A stretch of 59,799 nucleotides of DNA from F23-B02 sp045601285 (GCA_045601285.1 JAZRZJ010000061.1:1-59799), one strand, 5' to 3'; shown: positions 35,405-44,341, counted from the first letter of the stretch. A program made the numbers and translations. Notes: generated by a model from the letters alone, not told the origin.

Positions 35405-37078
35405 ATGGAAAACAAAACCTGGTACAAGGAAATGTCCGTTTATCAGATATGGTGCCGCAGCTTTTGCGACGGCAACGGCGACGGTATCGGCGACCTCTGG
35501 GGCGTTCTGTCAAAGCTGGACTACATCAAGAGTCTCGGCGTTGACGGTATATGGTTCTCCCCGCTCTATCCCTCGCCCAATGCCGACTACGGCTACGATA
35601 TTTCCGACTATAAAAATATACACCCCGAGTTTGGTAATCTCGAGGTTTTCAAGCAGGTGCTGGACGGCGCACACGAGCGCGGCATGAAGGTTTTCATGGA
35701 CCTTGTCATAAACCACACCTCCGATGAGCACCCCTGGTTCATCGAAAGCAAAAAGGGTAAGGACAACCCATACCACGATTACTACTTCTGGCGCAAGGGC
35801 AAGGGCAAAAAGCGTCCGCCGAACAACTGGGACAGTCTTTTTGAGGGCGGCGCCTGGGAATATGACGAGAACCTTGACGAGTGGTATCTGCACATCTTCT
35901 CCAAGAAGCAGCCCGATCTTAACATGGACAATCCCAAAGTGCGCGAGGAGGTCAAATCCATCATGCGCTTCTGGCTTGATATGGGCGTTGACGGCTTCCG
36001 TGAGGACGTCATCACCTATATCTCAAAGGTGGACGGTCTGCCCTCGGCAAAGATAAAGCTCCCCGCCGCAACGGGTATGCAGTACTACGCCGACGGCCCC
36101 AGAGTTCACGAGTATCTGGCGGAGTTCAAGCGCGACGTGCTTGATTTCTACGACTGCTTCACCGTGGGTGAGGGCTCCCTCATGTCCACCGAAACGGCCC
36201 TCGGCTATGTGCAGGAGGGCGAAAATCAGGTGCTGGACATGATGATAAGCTTTTCGCACATGCAGGCGGACTGCTTCATCACCGACTTTATTCAGCGTCC
36301 CTTCAGCCTCACGAAGCTTAAAAAGGCACTCTCCGAGTGGCAGGACGGGCTTTACGGCAAGGGCTGGAACTGTCTGTATCTCGAAAACCATGACCACCCC
36401 CGTGTAATCAGCCGCTACGGCAGCGAAAAGTACCGCGTTGAAAGCGGCAAGATGCTTGCGGCAAGCTACATCTTCCTCCGCGGCACTCCCTTTGTTTATC
36501 AGGGGCAGGAAATCGGCATGCTGAACAATTATCTGCCCTCCCTTGAGGATTACAACGATGTCATGGTCAAGAACAACTACCGCATCGCACGCAGGCTCGG
36601 TCTTTCCAAAAAGCGCGTTTTTGAGATGGCGCAGAAGGGTACACGCGACAACGCCCGCACTCCTGTTCAGTGGAGCAATGAGAAAAACGGCGGCTTCACC
36701 GCGGGTGAGCCCTGGTTCAGCGTCAATCCCAACTACCCCGAGATCAATGTTGAAAGTCAGCTTGAGGACGAAAACTCCCTGCTGAACTTCTACCGCGCGG
36801 CACTCAAGCTCCGCAGGGAAAACGAGGTCTGCATATACGGCGACTACAAGGAGTACATGAAAAACAGCGATGACCTCTACGTTTACGAGCGCAATCTCGG
36901 TGAGAAGAAGCTTCTTGTGGTCTGCTCCTTTACGGAAAAAACCGTGCGCTTCGACGCTCCCGCGGGAATTAATCTCGATGAGGGCAAGCAGGTTCTCGGC
37001 AATTACGAAAGCTGCTTCGTAATCGGCAACGGCTTCACCACCCGCCCCTATGAAATGCGAGTTTATCTCTTTGAATAA
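35405..37078 (+). CDS. GH13 alpha-glucosidase (oligo-1,6-glucosidase type)
   Basis: Product of 557 residues, cytoplasmic. The four GH13 regions are present: DLVINHTSDEH; DGFREDVITYIS with the nucleophile Asp; FTVGEG with the acid/base Glu; and LENHDHPRVISRYG. The N-terminal VYQIWCRSFCDGNGDGIGDL is the usual start of this subfamily, which cuts the non-reducing ends of isomaltose, sucrose or trehalose-6-phosphate. The ATG at 35405 has CAGGAGAT; the frame is open upstream but runs through the palindromic repeat, so earlier starts are rejected. No transporter or regulator is next to it. Confidence 0.92.
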   Translation: MENKTWYKEMSVYQIWCRSFCDGNGDGIGDLWGVLSKLDYIKSLGVDGIWFSPLYPSPNADYGYDISDYKNIHPEFGNLEVFKQVLDGAHERGMKVFMDLVINHTSDEHPWFIESKKGKDNPYHDYYFWRKGKGKKRPPNNWDSLFEGGAWEYDENLDEWYLHIFSKKQPDLNMDNPKVREEVKSIMRFWLDMGVDGFREDVITYISKVDGLPSAKIKLPAATGMQYYADGPRVHEYLAEFKRDVLDFYDCFTVGEGSLMSTETALGYVQEGENQVLDMMISFSHMQADCFITDFIQRPFSLTKLKKALSEWQDGLYGKGWNCLYLENHDHPRVISRYGSEKYRVESGKMLAASYIFLRGTPFVYQGQEIGMLNNYLPSLEDYNDVMVKNNYRIARRLGLSKKRVFEMAQKGTRDNARTPVQWSNEKNGGFTAGEPWFSVNPNYPEINVESQLEDENSLLNFYRAALKLRRENEVCIYGDYKEYMKNSDDLYVYERNLGEKKLLVVCSFTEKTVRFDAPAGINLDEGKQVLGNYESCFVIGNGFTTRPYEMRVYLFE

Positions 37079-37086
37079 CAAAAAAC

Positions 37087-37169
37087 TGTCATTCTGAGGA
37101 GCCCTGCGACGAAGAATCTCCTGCGGTCACTATCGCAGCAGGGGATTCTTCGCTTCGCTCAGAATGACA
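37087..37169. repeat. Palindromic TGTCATTCTGAG element, copy F (reversed)
   Basis: An 83-base copy in the opposite orientation to A-E: the extra GGAGCCCTGCGACG stretch is on the left arm. It lies eight bases after the glucosidase stop. A second imperfect hairpin (AGGAGAAGG region, 37195-37260) precedes the DMT gene end. Confidence 0.85.
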
Positions 37170-37240
37170 GGGTGATTGATTTTGGCGTTTACGACACCTT
37201 CTCCTTAAGGAGAAGGTTATTTTGCATTCAGCATTGAAAT

Positions 37241-38143
37241 TCACTCCTGCGGAGTGAATTTCTGCACTCCCCATATTCCGATAAGCACAACGACCATTGC
37301 CGCTATCGAAACGGCGGAGAAGGGGTCGCCGAGGATAAGGGTGCCCGCCACAACGGAAAGCACGGTTGTGAGGTTACAGAAAATGATTATGTTTGCCATG
37401 GGAGCGTTGCTCACCGCATAGTTAAACAGCGTGTAGCCGATTGCCGAGGCACCGACGGCAAGGTATAACACCGACAGCACAAATTCCGTGTCCGCCAGAG
37501 GCGCAACCACCGCCCCTAGCTGTCCCTTCTGTTCAATGAGCATAAGCACCGTGTAGAAAACGGCACCCATGACCTGCATTATGTAGGTGCGCTCAAAAAC
37601 GTCAAACTCGTCCTTGAGACCGCGGCTTAACACGCCGTAGGCCGAGCCCGTAAGCACCGCCATCACAAGACAGGCAACGCCCAGAACGCTCAGACCGCCG
37701 CCGCTGTTTTCCGACAGAGTTATTACCACGATGCCCACTATGGAAAGGGCGCTGAAAAGCCACTGGGCCTTGCTCGGTCTGTCCTTGAGAAACACCGCCG
37801 ACATGAAAAGCGTCACAATGGGAATGACCGCAATCATAACGCCCGAAAAGGCGGAGTTTGTATAGCGCAGACCGTACTGCTCGCCGATGAAATAAAGGCA
37901 GGGCTCCATGGTGCCGAGAAGCAGCAGAGGCATTATGTTTTTGCCCCTGAGCCGTATTTTTTTCTTCCCCAGAATTACGGGAATGCTCAGAAGCAGAACG
38001 GCAATGTCAAAGCGGTAGGCAAGCAGAGTGAAGGGAGTGACCGAGCGCTGTCCCACGTCCGAGGCCATGAAGGAAAAGCCCCACAGAGTATAAACGCCGA
38101 TGGCCGCAATAATCGCTTTTGTGAAGTTATTTCCCTTTGTCAT
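37241..38143 (-). CDS. DMT superfamily transporter (EamA family)
   Basis: Product of 300 residues with ten transmembrane helices in two EamA repeats. The first begins IGVYTLWGFSFMASDVGQR and contains LLAYRFDIAVLLL; the second has the YAVSNAPMANIIIFCNLTTVLSVVAG block. Members export amino acids, nucleobases or other small metabolites; the substrate is unknown. The start overlaps the stop of the upstream ComEC-like gene by four bases (ATGA). Confidence 0.9.
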   Translation of the reverse strand: MTKGNNFTKAIIAAIGVYTLWGFSFMASDVGQRSVTPFTLLAYRFDIAVLLLSIPVILGKKKIRLRGKNIMPLLLLGTMEPCLYFIGEQYGLRYTNSAFSGVMIAVIPIVTLFMSAVFLKDRPSKAQWLFSALSIVGIVVITLSENSGGGLSVLGVACLVMAVLTGSAYGVLSRGLKDEFDVFERTYIMQVMGAVFYTVLMLIEQKGQLGAVVAPLADTEFVLSVLYLAVGASAIGYTLFNYAVSNAPMANIIIFCNLTTVLSVVAGTLILGDPFSAVSIAAMVVVLIGIWGVQKFTPQE

Positions 38144-39096
38144 GCCGTAATCCTCTCTACACTTTCGCCGTCGCTTGAAATGATGACCGTACCCTCAAGG
38201 TCGGTGCGGTAAACCGTCACGTCCGCGTCATGCAGACGGCTCAGAACCTCATCGTGAGGGTGTCCGTAGCTGTTGTTTTTTCCGCAGGAAATCACCGCAA
38301 GCTGAGGCATTGCCTCATACAGAAAATGATAACCCGTTGATGTATAGGAGCCGTGATGCGCCACCTTCAGCACATCGCACTTCAGCGCCGCGCCGCTGTC
38401 GAAAAGCGCCTGCTCCCCGAGATACTGGATATCGCCCGTAAACAGAAAGCCTGTTTTGCCGTAATCAACGCGCAGCACAAGACTATTCTCGTTGCTGTCG
38501 CCGCTGTTGACCGTGGGTCCGAGGAATTTTACCGTTGCACTGCCCAGGGGATAGCTCACGCTCATGTCGGGGCAGACCGCCTCAAGTCCCACACGGGAAA
38601 GGACATCGAGGAAGATGCCGTAGCTCTCCTTGCTTTCGCAGTAAGGCGAAACGAAAACCTCGCCCACCTCAAAGCTTTCGATAACCGCCTCAAGACCGCC
38701 GCAGTGGTCCGCATCTCCGTGGGTGCACACCACATACTCAAGTCTCTCAATGCCGTAATTTTTCAGGTATCGCACCACATCATCGCCGTTTTCGTACCAG
38801 CCTGCGTCAATGAGCATATACTCGCCGTCGCAAACCACAAGCTCGCAGTCACCCTGACCCACGTCTATGTAATGCACATAAAGCCCGTCCTGCATCTCAA
38901 CGATCTGCGGTGACGGTGTTACGGGCATAACGGTTCCCGCAGGCATTTCGGAATTATTTTCCGTGCCGCTGCCGATAATAAGCACAGCGGCTATAACGGC
39001 GGCAAAAAGCAGCACTGCCACGGGGTGCTGCTTTGTAAACCTCCAGGCTTTTCTCAGGCTGTATTTAGTTCTGACATAGGCTCTGCGTTTTGCCAT
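38140..39096 (-). CDS. ComEC/Rec2-type metallo-beta-lactamase fold hydrolase
   Basis: Product of 318 residues. One N-terminal transmembrane helix (about 27-45) is followed by an extracytoplasmic MBL domain with the metal motif THGDADHCGG, and KVAHHGSYTS further on; YIDVGQGDC is the characteristic first strand of the ComEC C-terminal domain. It lacks the ComEC channel region, so it is the free-standing type. Such domains have nuclease-like folds and may act on DNA or phosphodiesters outside the membrane. The DMT transporter gene follows. Confidence 0.87.
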   Translation of the reverse strand: MAKRRAYVRTKYSLRKAWRFTKQHPVAVLLFAAVIAAVLIIGSGTENNSEMPAGTVMPVTPSPQIVEMQDGLYVHYIDVGQGDCELVVCDGEYMLIDAGWYENGDDVVRYLKNYGIERLEYVVCTHGDADHCGGLEAVIESFEVGEVFVSPYCESKESYGIFLDVLSRVGLEAVCPDMSVSYPLGSATVKFLGPTVNSGDSNENSLVLRVDYGKTGFLFTGDIQYLGEQALFDSGAALKCDVLKVAHHGSYTSTGYHFLYEAMPQLAVISCGKNNSYGHPHDEVLSRLHDADVTVYRTDLEGTVIISSDGESVERITA

Positions 39097-39162
39097 AACT
39101 GCCTCCGTTTACTGATACCAACACATTTTCGCACAGCAGCTCAAAAAAATCAATAATCAGAC

Positions 39163-39191
39163 TTTTCAAATCGAAAATTTTCTACTATAAT
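39163..39191 (+). promoter_or_regulatory. Sigma-A promoter of apgM-ispE
   Basis: TTTTCA (39163-39168), a 17-base spacer and a perfect TATAAT (39186-39191), 31 bases before the apgM start. It lies in the 125-base gap between divergent genes. Confidence 0.65.
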
Positions 39192-39221
39192 GGAGAAAAT
39201 CTTATAAAAAAGGTGATTTCC

Positions 39222-40454
39222 ATGAAATATATTCTTTTGATCGGTGACGGCATGGCCGACAACCCCGTGGCTGAGCTCGGAAACCTGACGCCCCTGCAGT
39301 ATGCAAAGAAGCCCTTTATCGACGCTCTTGCCGCAAAGGGCGAGGTGGGCAGCGTTCTCAACGTTCCCCACGGTCTTCCCGCAGGAAGCGACACCGCCAT
39401 TCTCTCCATCTTCGGCTGCGACCCCAACAAGTACTTCAAGGGCCGCGCACCTCTTGAGGCTGCCGCCAGCGGCATCGTTCTCAATGACGGCGACATCGCC
39501 TACCGCTGCAACATGGTTACCTATGAGGAGGGCGACATGCCCTTTGAGGAAAAGCGCATTCTCTCCCACTCCGCAGGCTCAATCGAGGCGGACGAATCCG
39601 ATGAAATCGTCACCGCACTTTTCAATCACCCCGACTTTGCTCCTCTTGCCGCCGCCGCAGGCATGAAGGTAAATCTCGGTCACTCCTTCCGCCACATCGG
39701 TCAGCAGTCCGGTGCGGATATCAAGGGCATAAAGCTCATTCCGCCCCATGATCATCTGGGCGAAAAAATCGGTCCCATTCTTCCCAGCGGCTGCCCCAAC
39801 GCAGAGGTGCTGCTCGGTCTTATGAAAAAGGCGCACGAGATTCTTGACCATCACCCCCTGAACGAAAAGCGCCGCGCCGAAGGCAAAATGCCCGCAAACG
39901 GCGTGTGGTTCTGGGCAGAGGGTACCGCCGTAAAGCTCCCCAACTTCATTGAGAATTACGGCTACGATGGCGCTGTCATTTCCGCCGTTCCTCTGTGCCA
40001 CGGCATTGCGGTTCTCTGCGGTCTTGACATGGTCTGCCCCGAGGGTGCAACGGGTGAGATTGACACCAGCTACGAAAACAAGATGCTCGCCGCCCTTGAC
40101 ATTCTCGAGAAGCACGACTTTGTTGCAATCCACGTTGAAGCTCCCGACGAATGCACACACAACGGCGACCTCAAGGGTAAGATCCAGGGCATCGAATGGC
40201 TTGACAGCCGCATGATGAAGCCTCTCACCGAGGCGCTTGAGGCAAAGGGCTGGGATTACCGCATTCTCTTCCTTTCCGACCACAAAACTCTTACCTCCAC
40301 CCGCGGACATGACGGTGACCCCGTTCCCTACATGATTTACGACAGCCGTTTCGACACCGGCGCCGGCTATCCCTACACCGAGGAAGGCGGCATGCACGGC
40401 CCCATGGTAAACAGCGGTGTCTCCCTTATGTCCATGCTCTTTGAACAGCTCTGA
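39222..40454 (+). CDS. apgM: Cofactor-independent phosphoglycerate mutase, archaeal (ApgM) type
   Basis: Product of 410 residues of the alkaline-phosphatase superfamily. The N-terminal ILLIGDGMAD binds metal, the phosphorylated Ser is in LPAGSDTAILSIFG, and the C-terminal metal sites are VEAPDECTHNGD and LFLSDHKT...RGHDGDPVP. It interconverts 3- and 2-phosphoglycerate, or may act as a phosphonopyruvate- or homoserine-kinase-like member of the family. The ATG at 39222 has AAGGTG at normal spacing; a GTG three codons earlier is less likely. It precedes ispE by one base and shares its transcript. Confidence 0.9.
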   Translation: MKYILLIGDGMADNPVAELGNLTPLQYAKKPFIDALAAKGEVGSVLNVPHGLPAGSDTAILSIFGCDPNKYFKGRAPLEAAASGIVLNDGDIAYRCNMVTYEEGDMPFEEKRILSHSAGSIEADESDEIVTALFNHPDFAPLAAAAGMKVNLGHSFRHIGQQSGADIKGIKLIPPHDHLGEKIGPILPSGCPNAEVLLGLMKKAHEILDHHPLNEKRRAEGKMPANGVWFWAEGTAVKLPNFIENYGYDGAVISAVPLCHGIAVLCGLDMVCPEGATGEIDTSYENKMLAALDILEKHDFVAIHVEAPDECTHNGDLKGKIQGIEWLDSRMMKPLTEALEAKGWDYRILFLSDHKTLTSTRGHDGDPVPYMIYDSRFDTGAGYPYTEEGGMHGPMVNSGVSLMSMLFEQL

Positions 40455-40455
40455 T

Positions 40456-41328
40456 ATGAACCAAACCACCGAAAAAGCCTACGCAAAAATCAATATCTCC
40501 CTTGATGTCACCGCGAAGCGTCCCGACGGCTACCATGATATGCTCATGGTAATGCAGACGGTTTCCCTGTGCGATGACATCGAGGTCGCCCTTGTGGAAA
40601 ACGAGCGCAGCAGCGCCCAGTGCAACCTGCACTTTGTTCCCTCCGATGAGCGCAACCTTGCCGTCAGAGCCGCGGGTAAGTTCTTTGAGGCGGCAGGAAT
40701 TGAGAACATGGGCGCAGAGATAAAAATTTTCAAGCGCATTCCCGTGGGCGCAGGGATGGCAGGCGGCTCCTCCGATGCAGCCGCGGTGCTTCGCGCCCTC
40801 AACAGACTCTGCGGCCGCCCCTTTGATGCGGAAAAGCTGTGTGCTCTTGCTGGGGAAATCGGCTCTGATGTTCCCTTCTGCGTTACAGGCGGCACAATGC
40901 TTGCAAAAGGGCGGGGTGAAATCCTTTCTCCCCTGCCGCCGCTCCCCGACTGCTGCTTTGTCATCTGCAAGCCCGAGTTTTCCACCTCCACCCCCGAGCT
41001 TTTCAGAAAGCTTGATTCCATTAAGCTCCAATGCCACCCCGACATCAACGGAATTATTGATGCTCTGCAGAAGGGCGACCTCGCGAAGCTTTCCCGCCGT
41101 ATGTACAACGTCTTTGAGGACGTTCCCGACCGCAGACGCTCCACCATTGCGGAGATCAAAAGCATTCTGCTCGACTGCGAAGCGCTCGGTTCAATAATGA
41201 CGGGCACTGGCTCTGCCGTATTCGGCATCTTTGCCGACGATGCTCTGGCGCAGAACGCCTGCGATGTTCTCGGCAAAGAATATCGGCTTTGCTTTACCGC
41301 AAAAAATCAGCCCGGGCTTGAGGTTTAA
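40456..41328 (+). CDS. ispE: 4-diphosphocytidyl-2-C-methyl-D-erythritol kinase
   Basis: Product of 290 residues, GHMP kinase family, in the non-mevalonate isoprenoid pathway. KAYAKINISLDV opens the protein, PVGAGMAGGSSDAAAVLRAL is the ATP-binding GHMP motif, and the third motif is GSIMTGTGSAVFG. The start follows the apgM stop by one base without a good separate ribosome site, so coupling is likely. In many Clostridia ispE stands just before spoIIR, as here. Confidence 0.95.
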   Translation: MNQTTEKAYAKINISLDVTAKRPDGYHDMLMVMQTVSLCDDIEVALVENERSSAQCNLHFVPSDERNLAVRAAGKFFEAAGIENMGAEIKIFKRIPVGAGMAGGSSDAAAVLRALNRLCGRPFDAEKLCALAGEIGSDVPFCVTGGTMLAKGRGEILSPLPPLPDCCFVICKPEFSTSTPELFRKLDSIKLQCHPDINGIIDALQKGDLAKLSRRMYNVFEDVPDRRRSTIAEIKSILLDCEALGSIMTGTGSAVFGIFADDALAQNACDVLGKEYRLCFTAKNQPGLEV

Positions 41329-41336
41329 AAACATGC

Positions 41337-41381
41337 AAAACCTCCGATACTATGTTCAGTACATAATATCGGAGGTTTTTT
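41337..41381 (+). promoter_or_regulatory. Terminator-type hairpin containing the spoIIR ribosome site
   Basis: AAAACCTCCGATA (41337-41349) pairs with TATCGGAGGTTTT (41367-41379); inside, TATGT pairs with ACATA around TCAGT. The 3' arm ends in TTTTTT, so it is a good terminator of ispE. The GGAGG of its 3' arm (41371-41375) stands eight bases before the spoIIR ATG and is its only ribosome site. Folding would hide it. Confidence 0.8.
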
Positions 41382-41382
41382 C

Positions 41383-41976
41383 ATGCAGAAATCAAAATTC
41401 AGAATATGGGAGCTTTCACTCCTCATCGCTCTGTGTGTTTCACTCTGTGCGGGCACATGGGCGCAGGCACGTCACAATGACCTGAGCCAGTCCCTTGTGC
41501 GTCTGCACGTTCTGGCCGTTTCCGACGATGAACACGAGCAGAGCATAAAGCTCAAGGTGCGCGACGCGGTGCTTGAGTATATAAGTCCCCGCCTTGAAAA
41601 CGCCGAAGGCTCCGACGAGGCAAAGCGCATTATATCCGCCAATCTCGGTGGCATAAAGCGCGCTGCCGAAAGCGCTTCGCAGGGTCGGAGGGTAACGGTC
41701 ACTCTCAGCGAGGAATATTATCCCACACGGGAGTATGAAAGCTTTTCTCTCCCGGCAGGGCGCTACGATTCCCTCCGCGTCATTCTCGGCAACGGCGAGG
41801 GCCACAACTGGTGGTGCGTGGTTTTTCCGCCTCTGTGCATTTCCGCCGCGGAGCAGCAGGAGGCCCTTGACGCCATGAGCGACGGCAGCCGCGGAATCGT
41901 TGCGGAGTCCGACAGCTATAGGCTGAAGTTCCGCATTGTTGAGCTCTGGAACGAATTTCTTGAGCTGTTCGAGTAA
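41383..41976 (+). CDS. spoIIR: Stage II sporulation protein R
   Basis: Product of 197 residues with an N-terminal signal/anchor (about 8-27). The conserved core is clear: LVRLHVLAVSDDEHEQ, LKLKVRDAVLEYI-like segment, LPAGRYDSLRVILGNGEGHNWWCVVFPPLC (read as positions about 123-152). SpoIIR is made in the forespore under sigma-F and signals across the membrane to SpoIIGA, which activates pro-sigma-E in the mother cell. Its presence marks a spore-forming lineage. Translation is likely controlled by the hairpin upstream. Confidence 0.94.
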   Translation: MQKSKFRIWELSLLIALCVSLCAGTWAQARHNDLSQSLVRLHVLAVSDDEHEQSIKLKVRDAVLEYISPRLENAEGSDEAKRIISANLGGIKRAAESASQGRRVTVTLSEEYYPTREYESFSLPAGRYDSLRVILGNGEGHNWWCVVFPPLCISAAEQQEALDAMSDGSRGIVAESDSYRLKFRIVELWNEFLELFE

Positions 41977-42011
41977 AAAAGACCGTTCTTCCGAGAAGAA
42001 CGGTCTTTTTT
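41975..42011. terminator. Bidirectional terminator between spoIIR and gltS
   Basis: GACCGTTCTTC (41981-41991) pairs with GAAGAACGGTC (41995-42005), with AAAAAA before and TTTTTT after. It serves both convergent genes. Confidence 0.9.
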
Positions 42012-42012
42012 A

Positions 42013-43437
42013 TTACTGTTTTGCCTTCTTTTTGAAGAGCTTGTCCCGGAACTGCAGCATAAGCATGACGCCGAACAGGACAATGACAATGCCGAAGGTT
42101 ATGAATGTCCATGTCATGCTGCGTGCGGCAAAGCCCATCAGCAGAAGCATGGGAGCGCCGAGAATAATCGCCCACAGATTCTGATAGATGAGGTTGTGGG
42201 AGGCGGGAGTCTTGAACAGGGGGTCGATCTCACGCAGGAGAATTACGCCCGTGCTGGCTGTACCCGTAAGCATGCCGTAAAGGGAAAGGAACGCCTCGTC
42301 CTCATAGTCGGGGAACAGTTTGCGGCAGATAAATCTGTTGTAGAAATAAGTAACAACTGCGCCGAGGACACATACGAGGATAAGGGGAAGCCAGAATTCG
42401 TGATGACGGAAGGCGGAAAGGTCGATGGCGGAAATGGAGGCTACGACCATGATGTCAAACATGAGTCCGCTGATGCGGTTGAGCATGAAGTTGTTGGTGT
42501 ACTCTCTGTGAACAAGACCCTTTGCCTTGCTCTTCTTGAGAATACCCTTGACGAGAATTGCAAAGGCGGTGCCCACGAGGAAGTTGAAGCCCCAGAGCAG
42601 CGGCTTGATGGTGTTGACCGCAAAGCCACCCAGCTTGTCCAGCAGAATTGTAACACCGTACATTGCGGCAAATGAAACAAAGTAGGTCACAAAGATAAGT
42701 CCGAACTGAACGGTGAGCTTATCAAGGGATTCGGAAAGGGGAATTTCGCCCTTGCCCGTTACCATTTCTGCGGAGAGGTCTTCGATTTCATCGGCATTGA
42801 CAATCTGTGCGCGCTTGTCACCCTTGCGGCGAAGTCTGTTAAGGAAATACACGCCGCCGATGCTTGCGGAAATGAAGCCCATTGCCGCAATCGTCAGACC
42901 GAAGCTTGCGCCGTTCTCAAAGGCGGGATATTCGGTGTAGCCCTGATAGATGCTGCCCCAGTTATATGCCTGCCCGGGTCCCTGACCGAAGCCCATGGGG
43001 AGCAGCAGACCGCCTGCGGCATAGCTGCCGATGAGGTAGAACAGCGTGACTGTTATGGCAAGTCCCACTATTGCCTGAAGCAGATAGGTGCCTACGACAA
43101 CGGTACTGGTGTTGAAAACATCGCGCTTTGCCTTTGCGGTCTTTACCTTATCGGTGGAGCGCAGTGCAAGAGCGACAAAGCCGAGGCCCAAACCGTGATA
43201 GGTCAGCGCTTCAAGAGTTGTGACATCGAACATCGAGTGTCCGAATATTGCCTTGAATGCGGCATCTGCGGCAAGAATGAGAAAGCCGCCCAGCACCGCG
43301 CTGGGTATCAGCGATTTACGCAGTGCGGGAATGACGCGTCGGAAGAGGTTTGCCAAAAGCATTCCTCCGAAAAGGATTGCAAAGGTAATTACCAGCGTCC
43401 ATACACTTACGTCCCAAAAGCTTGATTGTCCTGTCAT
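42013..43437 (-). CDS. gltS: Sodium/glutamate symporter
   Basis: Product of 474 residues with about ten to twelve transmembrane segments. The N-terminal FAILFGGMLLANLFRR and IPSAVLGGFLIL, the GGLLLPMGFGQGPGQAYNWG loop and the C-terminal LTGTASTGVILLREIDP are typical of GltS, which imports glutamate with Na+. A middle cytoplasmic stretch (about 205-235) is longer than in E. coli GltS (about 400 residues). It lies 46 bases after a MarR-family gene with which it shares a promoter. Confidence 0.9.
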   Translation of the reverse strand: MTGQSSFWDVSVWTLVITFAILFGGMLLANLFRRVIPALRKSLIPSAVLGGFLILAADAAFKAIFGHSMFDVTTLEALTYHGLGLGFVALALRSTDKVKTAKAKRDVFNTSTVVVGTYLLQAIVGLAITVTLFYLIGSYAAGGLLLPMGFGQGPGQAYNWGSIYQGYTEYPAFENGASFGLTIAAMGFISASIGGVYFLNRLRRKGDKRAQIVNADEIEDLSAEMVTGKGEIPLSESLDKLTVQFGLIFVTYFVSFAAMYGVTILLDKLGGFAVNTIKPLLWGFNFLVGTAFAILVKGILKKSKAKGLVHREYTNNFMLNRISGLMFDIMVVASISAIDLSAFRHHEFWLPLILVCVLGAVVTYFYNRFICRKLFPDYEDEAFLSLYGMLTGTASTGVILLREIDPLFKTPASHNLIYQNLWAIILGAPMLLLMGFAARSMTWTFITFGIVIVLFGVMLMLQFRDKLFKKKAKQ

Positions 43438-43483
43438 GATTTACACCCCGTTTTCTTTCTGTTTATAAAATCTTAAAATTAAA

Positions 43484-43933
43484 TTATTTGTTGCTGAAGC
43501 TGTCCGCCTCGGGCATCATTTCGCCGGAAATTCTGCCCAGCATTTCCGCAAAGGAGGCCGCCTCCTCTGCGGTGAAGCTTTCATTCATACGTCCCACAAC
43601 GGTCTGTACATAGCTGCGCATGATGTCCGTATAGCCGTAGTACTTTTCCGTCAGCACGAGATGATACTCCCGGCGGTCGATCTCGGAATTGAGCTTCTGA
43701 AGATAGCCCTTCTTTATGAGGTTGTTGACTTTGTAGGTTGCATTGGACTGGGAGATGTTCAGAAAATCCGCAAACTGTCCTATTGTGGGCTCATGCAGAG
43801 CATGGATAACCTCAATGGAAAAGGCCTCCATTGCGGAAAGCGAACCCTCGCGTTCACGCACAAGCTCGAATATCCTTCGGAAAAACTCAAGCTTGAATTT
43901 GTCGTACACTTCAAGGAACCTGTCTTCAAGCAT
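43484..43933 (-). CDS. MarR family transcriptional regulator
   Basis: Product of 149 residues. The winged helix-turn-helix is at about 47-105: PTIGQFADFLNISQSNATYKVNNLIKKGYL, then EIDRREYHLVLT as the wing. It is the first gene of an operon with gltS, so it most likely controls itself and the glutamate symporter. An inverted repeat overlaps the promoter just upstream. The effector is unknown. Confidence 0.9.
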   Translation of the reverse strand: MLEDRFLEVYDKFKLEFFRRIFELVREREGSLSAMEAFSIEVIHALHEPTIGQFADFLNISQSNATYKVNNLIKKGYLQKLNSEIDRREYHLVLTEKYYGYTDIMRSYVQTVVGRMNESFTAEEAASFAEMLGRISGEMMPEADSFSNK

Positions 43934-43972
43934 TTAAACAACCTCTTTCAAAAAACACTTTAATTATTTTAT

Positions 43973-44001
43973 ATTTTACAACACATTTCGCTGTTTGTAA
44001 A
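43973..44001 (-). promoter_or_regulatory. Promoter and candidate MarR operator of marR-gltS
   Basis: On the minus strand TTTACA (43996-44001) and TAAAAT (43973-43978) are 17 bases apart. TTTACAA (43975-43981) and TTGTAAA (43995-44001) form a 7-base inverted repeat spaced by 13, which covers both hexamers; this is where an autorepressor would bind. Confidence 0.7.
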
Positions 44002-44026
44002 TAACTTTTATTTTTTTAATTAAAAT

Positions 44027-44341
44027 TTAAGAAGCAAGTCTGAGGCCGATTACTCCCATAAGCACCATGCCCGTAAAAATCAGCTTTTTTACGCTTTTGC
44101 TTTCCTTGAAAACCGCTATGCCGAAGGCCACGTTGAAAACGGTGCCGAGTCCCGTCCACACGGCATAGGCGGTGCCGAGCGGAAGCCTCCTTGTTGCAAT
44201 GGACAGAAGTATTACGCTGAGCGATGCGGTGACGACTGTCAGTAGGGTGAAAAGCTTGTTTTTCAGTCCGTCGGAAAGCTTCATACATACGGTAAAGGCA
44301 AGCTCGAAAAACGAGGCGCACACAAGAATTATCCAGCTCAT
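44027..44341 (-). CDS. Small multidrug resistance (SMR) family transporter, second subunit
   Basis: Product of 104 residues with four transmembrane helices. The membrane-embedded Glu is in ASFFELAFTVCMKLSDG, and the fourth helix ends KKLIFTGMVLMGVIGLRLAS. It overlaps the first SMR gene by four bases (ATGA), so the two very likely form a heterodimer of inverted topology like EbrAB or YkkCD. Substrates could be quaternary cations or guanidinium. Confidence 0.9.
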   Translation of the reverse strand: MSWIILVCASFFELAFTVCMKLSDGLKNKLFTLLTVVTASLSVILLSIATRRLPLGTAYAVWTGLGTVFNVAFGIAVFKESKSVKKLIFTGMVLMGVIGLRLAS

